From: Hyphochytrium catenoides
Taxonomy: Eukaryota > Sar > Hyphochytriomycetes > Hyphochytriales > Hyphochytriaceae
Length of the DNA stretch: 34,336 nt
Reading direction: 5' to 3'
Assembly (NCBI GenBank): GCA_900088475.1
Contig: FLMG01000604.1
Location: 1-34,336 of the forward strand
The first letter of the stretch is position 1. Every line of letters begins with the position of its first letter. The translations under genes were made by a program, and so were the position numbers. Shown here piece by piece: positions 32,019 to 34,336 of the stretch. The notes under the pieces were generated by a model. The model was not told where the DNA came from and did no database searches. It worked only from the letters and a program-made list of their open reading frames with translations.

Positions 32019-34336
32019 CTTGAGAAAGTCTAGGCAGCCATCATGTCAAGCCAGCCGTGTCTCTCACATACGATGCTGCTTCGGGTCCTGAGAGTTTGGC
32101 GGTTTCGCGGACATTGACCATGACCAACTCATGGCACTTGGGTGCACAGGGGAAGTCATGGTTTTACCAACCCAAACCGTAACCCAGGCTGCAAATTAAT
32201 TGGAGTAGAAGCTTTGAGCCAAGGGGGCCGCCGGGCAGTTGAAAGAGAATAACAGAGAGGTAAGAGGTGAAGCTTGACACGTAGTCCCTTGCGCTCCTGT
32301 TCTTCTGCGGTCCTGGACTACACCATCACTTCGCTTTCGCTCCTCTTCGCTCCTCACTAGACTGTCAGGGCCCATCTTTCGTTACATGGATGACGAGCAG
32401 TAGTGGTAGTGGCAGTAGCAGAAGAGGAAGGTTGAGGACTAAGAACAAGAGGAAACAACAGATGGGAAGGGAAGAGAACGAGCGAGAGGGAAAGGCCAGG
32501 TCACTGAGGAGAGGAACGGTGTTGGGGGAAAGGGAAGAAGAGAAGGTCGAAAGTGAAAGAGGTGCAGCACAGCAAAAGTGACCCCTCAGTGCAGCCCTAG
32601 CTCTATCATTTATCCTGCCATTGTGAAAATCAGCGGAATGACCTTTCGTTCAGCATCATATACGACAATCATAGGCACCTATTGAGATTTGCTAGGGTAA
32701 TGCGCGTAGCGATATTGAATGCCGACATTATTTGAAAATAAAGGTAGTTGTTAACACCCTGTAGAGGAGAAGGAGTGTTAAACCGACAATTAGAAGCCCC
32801 TAGGGTGGCATATGGGATAGTACAGGCCTCGAGGACCAACGCATCGCATCATAAACAAATGCCCGATGAGCCAAAGGTAAGGTTGAGGTCCAACACGGTT
32901 TCGAGGTTTCACGCTTGCTTATGGCCCGTAGTAGAAAAAGGATGATAGTTCTACCTCTCACCCTTTCTTGCAAGAACCTGTTCAATTCAATCCATAGCTG
33001 TCATGATCTGTCGCTTCACCAACCTCACTTTTTATAACTTGGCGCAAGCTGCATCTTAGGTCTTTGGACTTTCAGCCAATGACAGGGGAGCAATGAGGAC
33101 GGTCAGAGTACGAACAATATTTCTAAGAAGAAACAGAAGAAGAAACATGGGACTCATGCCTCGAGGGCAGGATGCTGAAATGATCGAGCACTTCTTCGTA
33201 TTGCAGAACACCACGCACCACACAGAAAGGCCTCTATGACCATGGTAGAACCAGTGTGATAATTTGTGTAGTTCCCTCAGAAGCTGGGACGGGAACTTGC
33301 AACCAGGGTCAAGGGTTAAAGACAAAATAGTATGCTGCTTCTTCAGCTGCCTTCTGCTTCCAGGGCCGCACCTTACCTTCCGGAGTAATAAGACTCAACC
33401 AAACCAGCTACAAACCGAGTGAACTTCCCTCTGTTCTTCCACTCCTTCATCAGACAGTGAGTAGTCCATCCTTTCTAAATTCCCCATTGCTTTTGAAGAA
33501 CGTTAGGCCCAGATGCTAGAAGCCGACTGATTGCTTCCTAGGGCATAGGAACAGCCGAAGCGACACATCAAGTCCCGTCTACACTTCTGCACCCGAGCCG
33601 TTTCGGATGCTCCGCCTGCCGTTTAGCATTCTGGGCTCCTAGCGCATGAAGAAGCCATTGCATGTGAAAGTGAAGGGAATAAGCACTGGTGGCTGTGATG
33701 ATGGGCCAAATGTAGGGCAGATCACACTCGAACCCAACTCTTCTAAACCCTATCCTCTCCGTGATTGAAAAATGTTCAAGCAACACAGCGTTTACAGTCT
33801 GGTTTGTTAGCCCAAGTTACTTGGACTAACTGCTCTATCCACCTACTATGGAGTGCAGTATCTTTTGTTGGCTTTAGCTGTTTGTTGCTAGTCTCGACTG
33901 GCCACATTCTAGCATGGAGCGTCCTTTCCGAGTCCTGGTCAGTTCGGGTCACCAAATGTCCCTGAAACGGACGACATCGCTGTCAACGTGCGAAGAAGAT
34001 TCTTGGAAAACCGCTTTCATGTCCGGCACCCATCGCGTCTGTCTTCGTCGCAGACACTTCTTGTAGTTGTTTGCAGCTCTTCTAGGGAAACCATGAAGTG
34101 CTGCGGGAACAGTGAGTGATCGAGCAGCCCATGGGCAACATGTCATATAGTAGACCTGATAGAATTGTGATAAACTTCCTAGTCCTCTTCTGAGAAGCCC
34201 ATGCGCAACATTAACATTAGACTTTGTCACAAGCATCTCCATGCATACCATGACAATTAGGCAGGGCAACACACGGACAGCAGAATGGTGTCATGATGAG
34301 GTCATGATCAACAGTTTTGCCATTGAGAACTAATAA
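32019..34336. other. Right-edge stretch with no firmly supported gene
   Basis: About 2.3 kb with frames broken on both strands. A plus-strand frame at 32390-32581 is purine-rich, low-complexity Arg/Glu/Ser and is probably not a protein. Short minus-strand pieces around 33485-33380 look coding by composition (see findings), but I could not chain them into a gene. I see no transposase, reverse-transcriptase or terminal-repeat signature. Confidence 0.4.

Noticed and set aside
32390-32581. Plus-strand 63-codon basic protein
   Set aside because: Purine-rich low-complexity DNA gives such Arg/Glu/Lys frames by chance; no start context or homology is visible.
32019-34336. Retrotransposon or other mobile element at the right edge
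   Set aside because: I looked for long terminal repeats, transposase or reverse-transcriptase motifs and target duplications and found none. Two short similar strings near 34.12 and 34.2 kb are too brief to matter.

Overview
This window is nuclear DNA from a eukaryotic protist. Protein-coding genes sit on both strands and are cut by many short spliceosomal introns, mostly 37-80 nt, so nearly every gene has to be read as a chain of small exons. I rebuilt the models by hand from homology, phase arithmetic and GT/GC...AG boundaries. The family mix suggests a ciliated stramenopile (ochrophyte alga or relative): phospholipid:diacylglycerol acyltransferase, a FYVE+SYLF protein, a so-called WRKY19-like cysteine-knuckle protein, a Deg/HtrA protease, a secreted prolyl-4-hydroxylase and an RPGRIP1L-type transition-zone protein. 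The lineage is an inference.

Layout. 1020-4003 (+): PDAT, 14 exons, 708 aa, followed by a ~200-bp imperfect tandem repeat near 4.4-4.6 kb. 5094-7220 (+): FYVE/SYLF protein, 6 exons, 574 aa, with a GC-AG intron. 7290-8530 (-): LRRC61-like leucine-rich-repeat protein, 8 exons, 253 aa. 8529-8852 (+): a possible small divergent gene. 9362-11475 (-): F-box coiled-coil protein, 12 exons, 460 aa. 11697-12030 (+): a small candidate gene with a C-terminal membrane anchor. 12188-13908 (+): secreted VHL-beta-like + prolyl-4-hydroxylase fusion, 6 exons, 340 aa. 14347-27843 (-): a giant gene that joins an RPGRIP1L-like coiled coil and two C2 domains to a long array of degenerate EF-hands of EFCAB6 type. 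28498-30278 (+): HtrA/Deg serine protease with a mitochondrial-looking leader, 9 exons, 430 aa. 30463-31734 (-): single-exon protein with six Cys/His knuckles. 31777-32018 (+): a small head-to-head candidate gene. The last 2.3 kb hold nothing I can assign firmly.

The genes do not form one pathway. RPGRIP1L and EFCAB6 families point to cilia or flagella, and the LRRC61-like gene may belong to the same theme. The most notable items are the RPGRIP1L-C2/EF-hand fusion and the joining of a hydroxyproline-reader-like VHL beta fold to a prolyl hydroxylase in one secreted polypeptide. Small genes whose start codon is separated from the body by a 37-46-nt intron, recurrent GC donors and a 12-nt microexon show how easily automatic gene calling would fail here.
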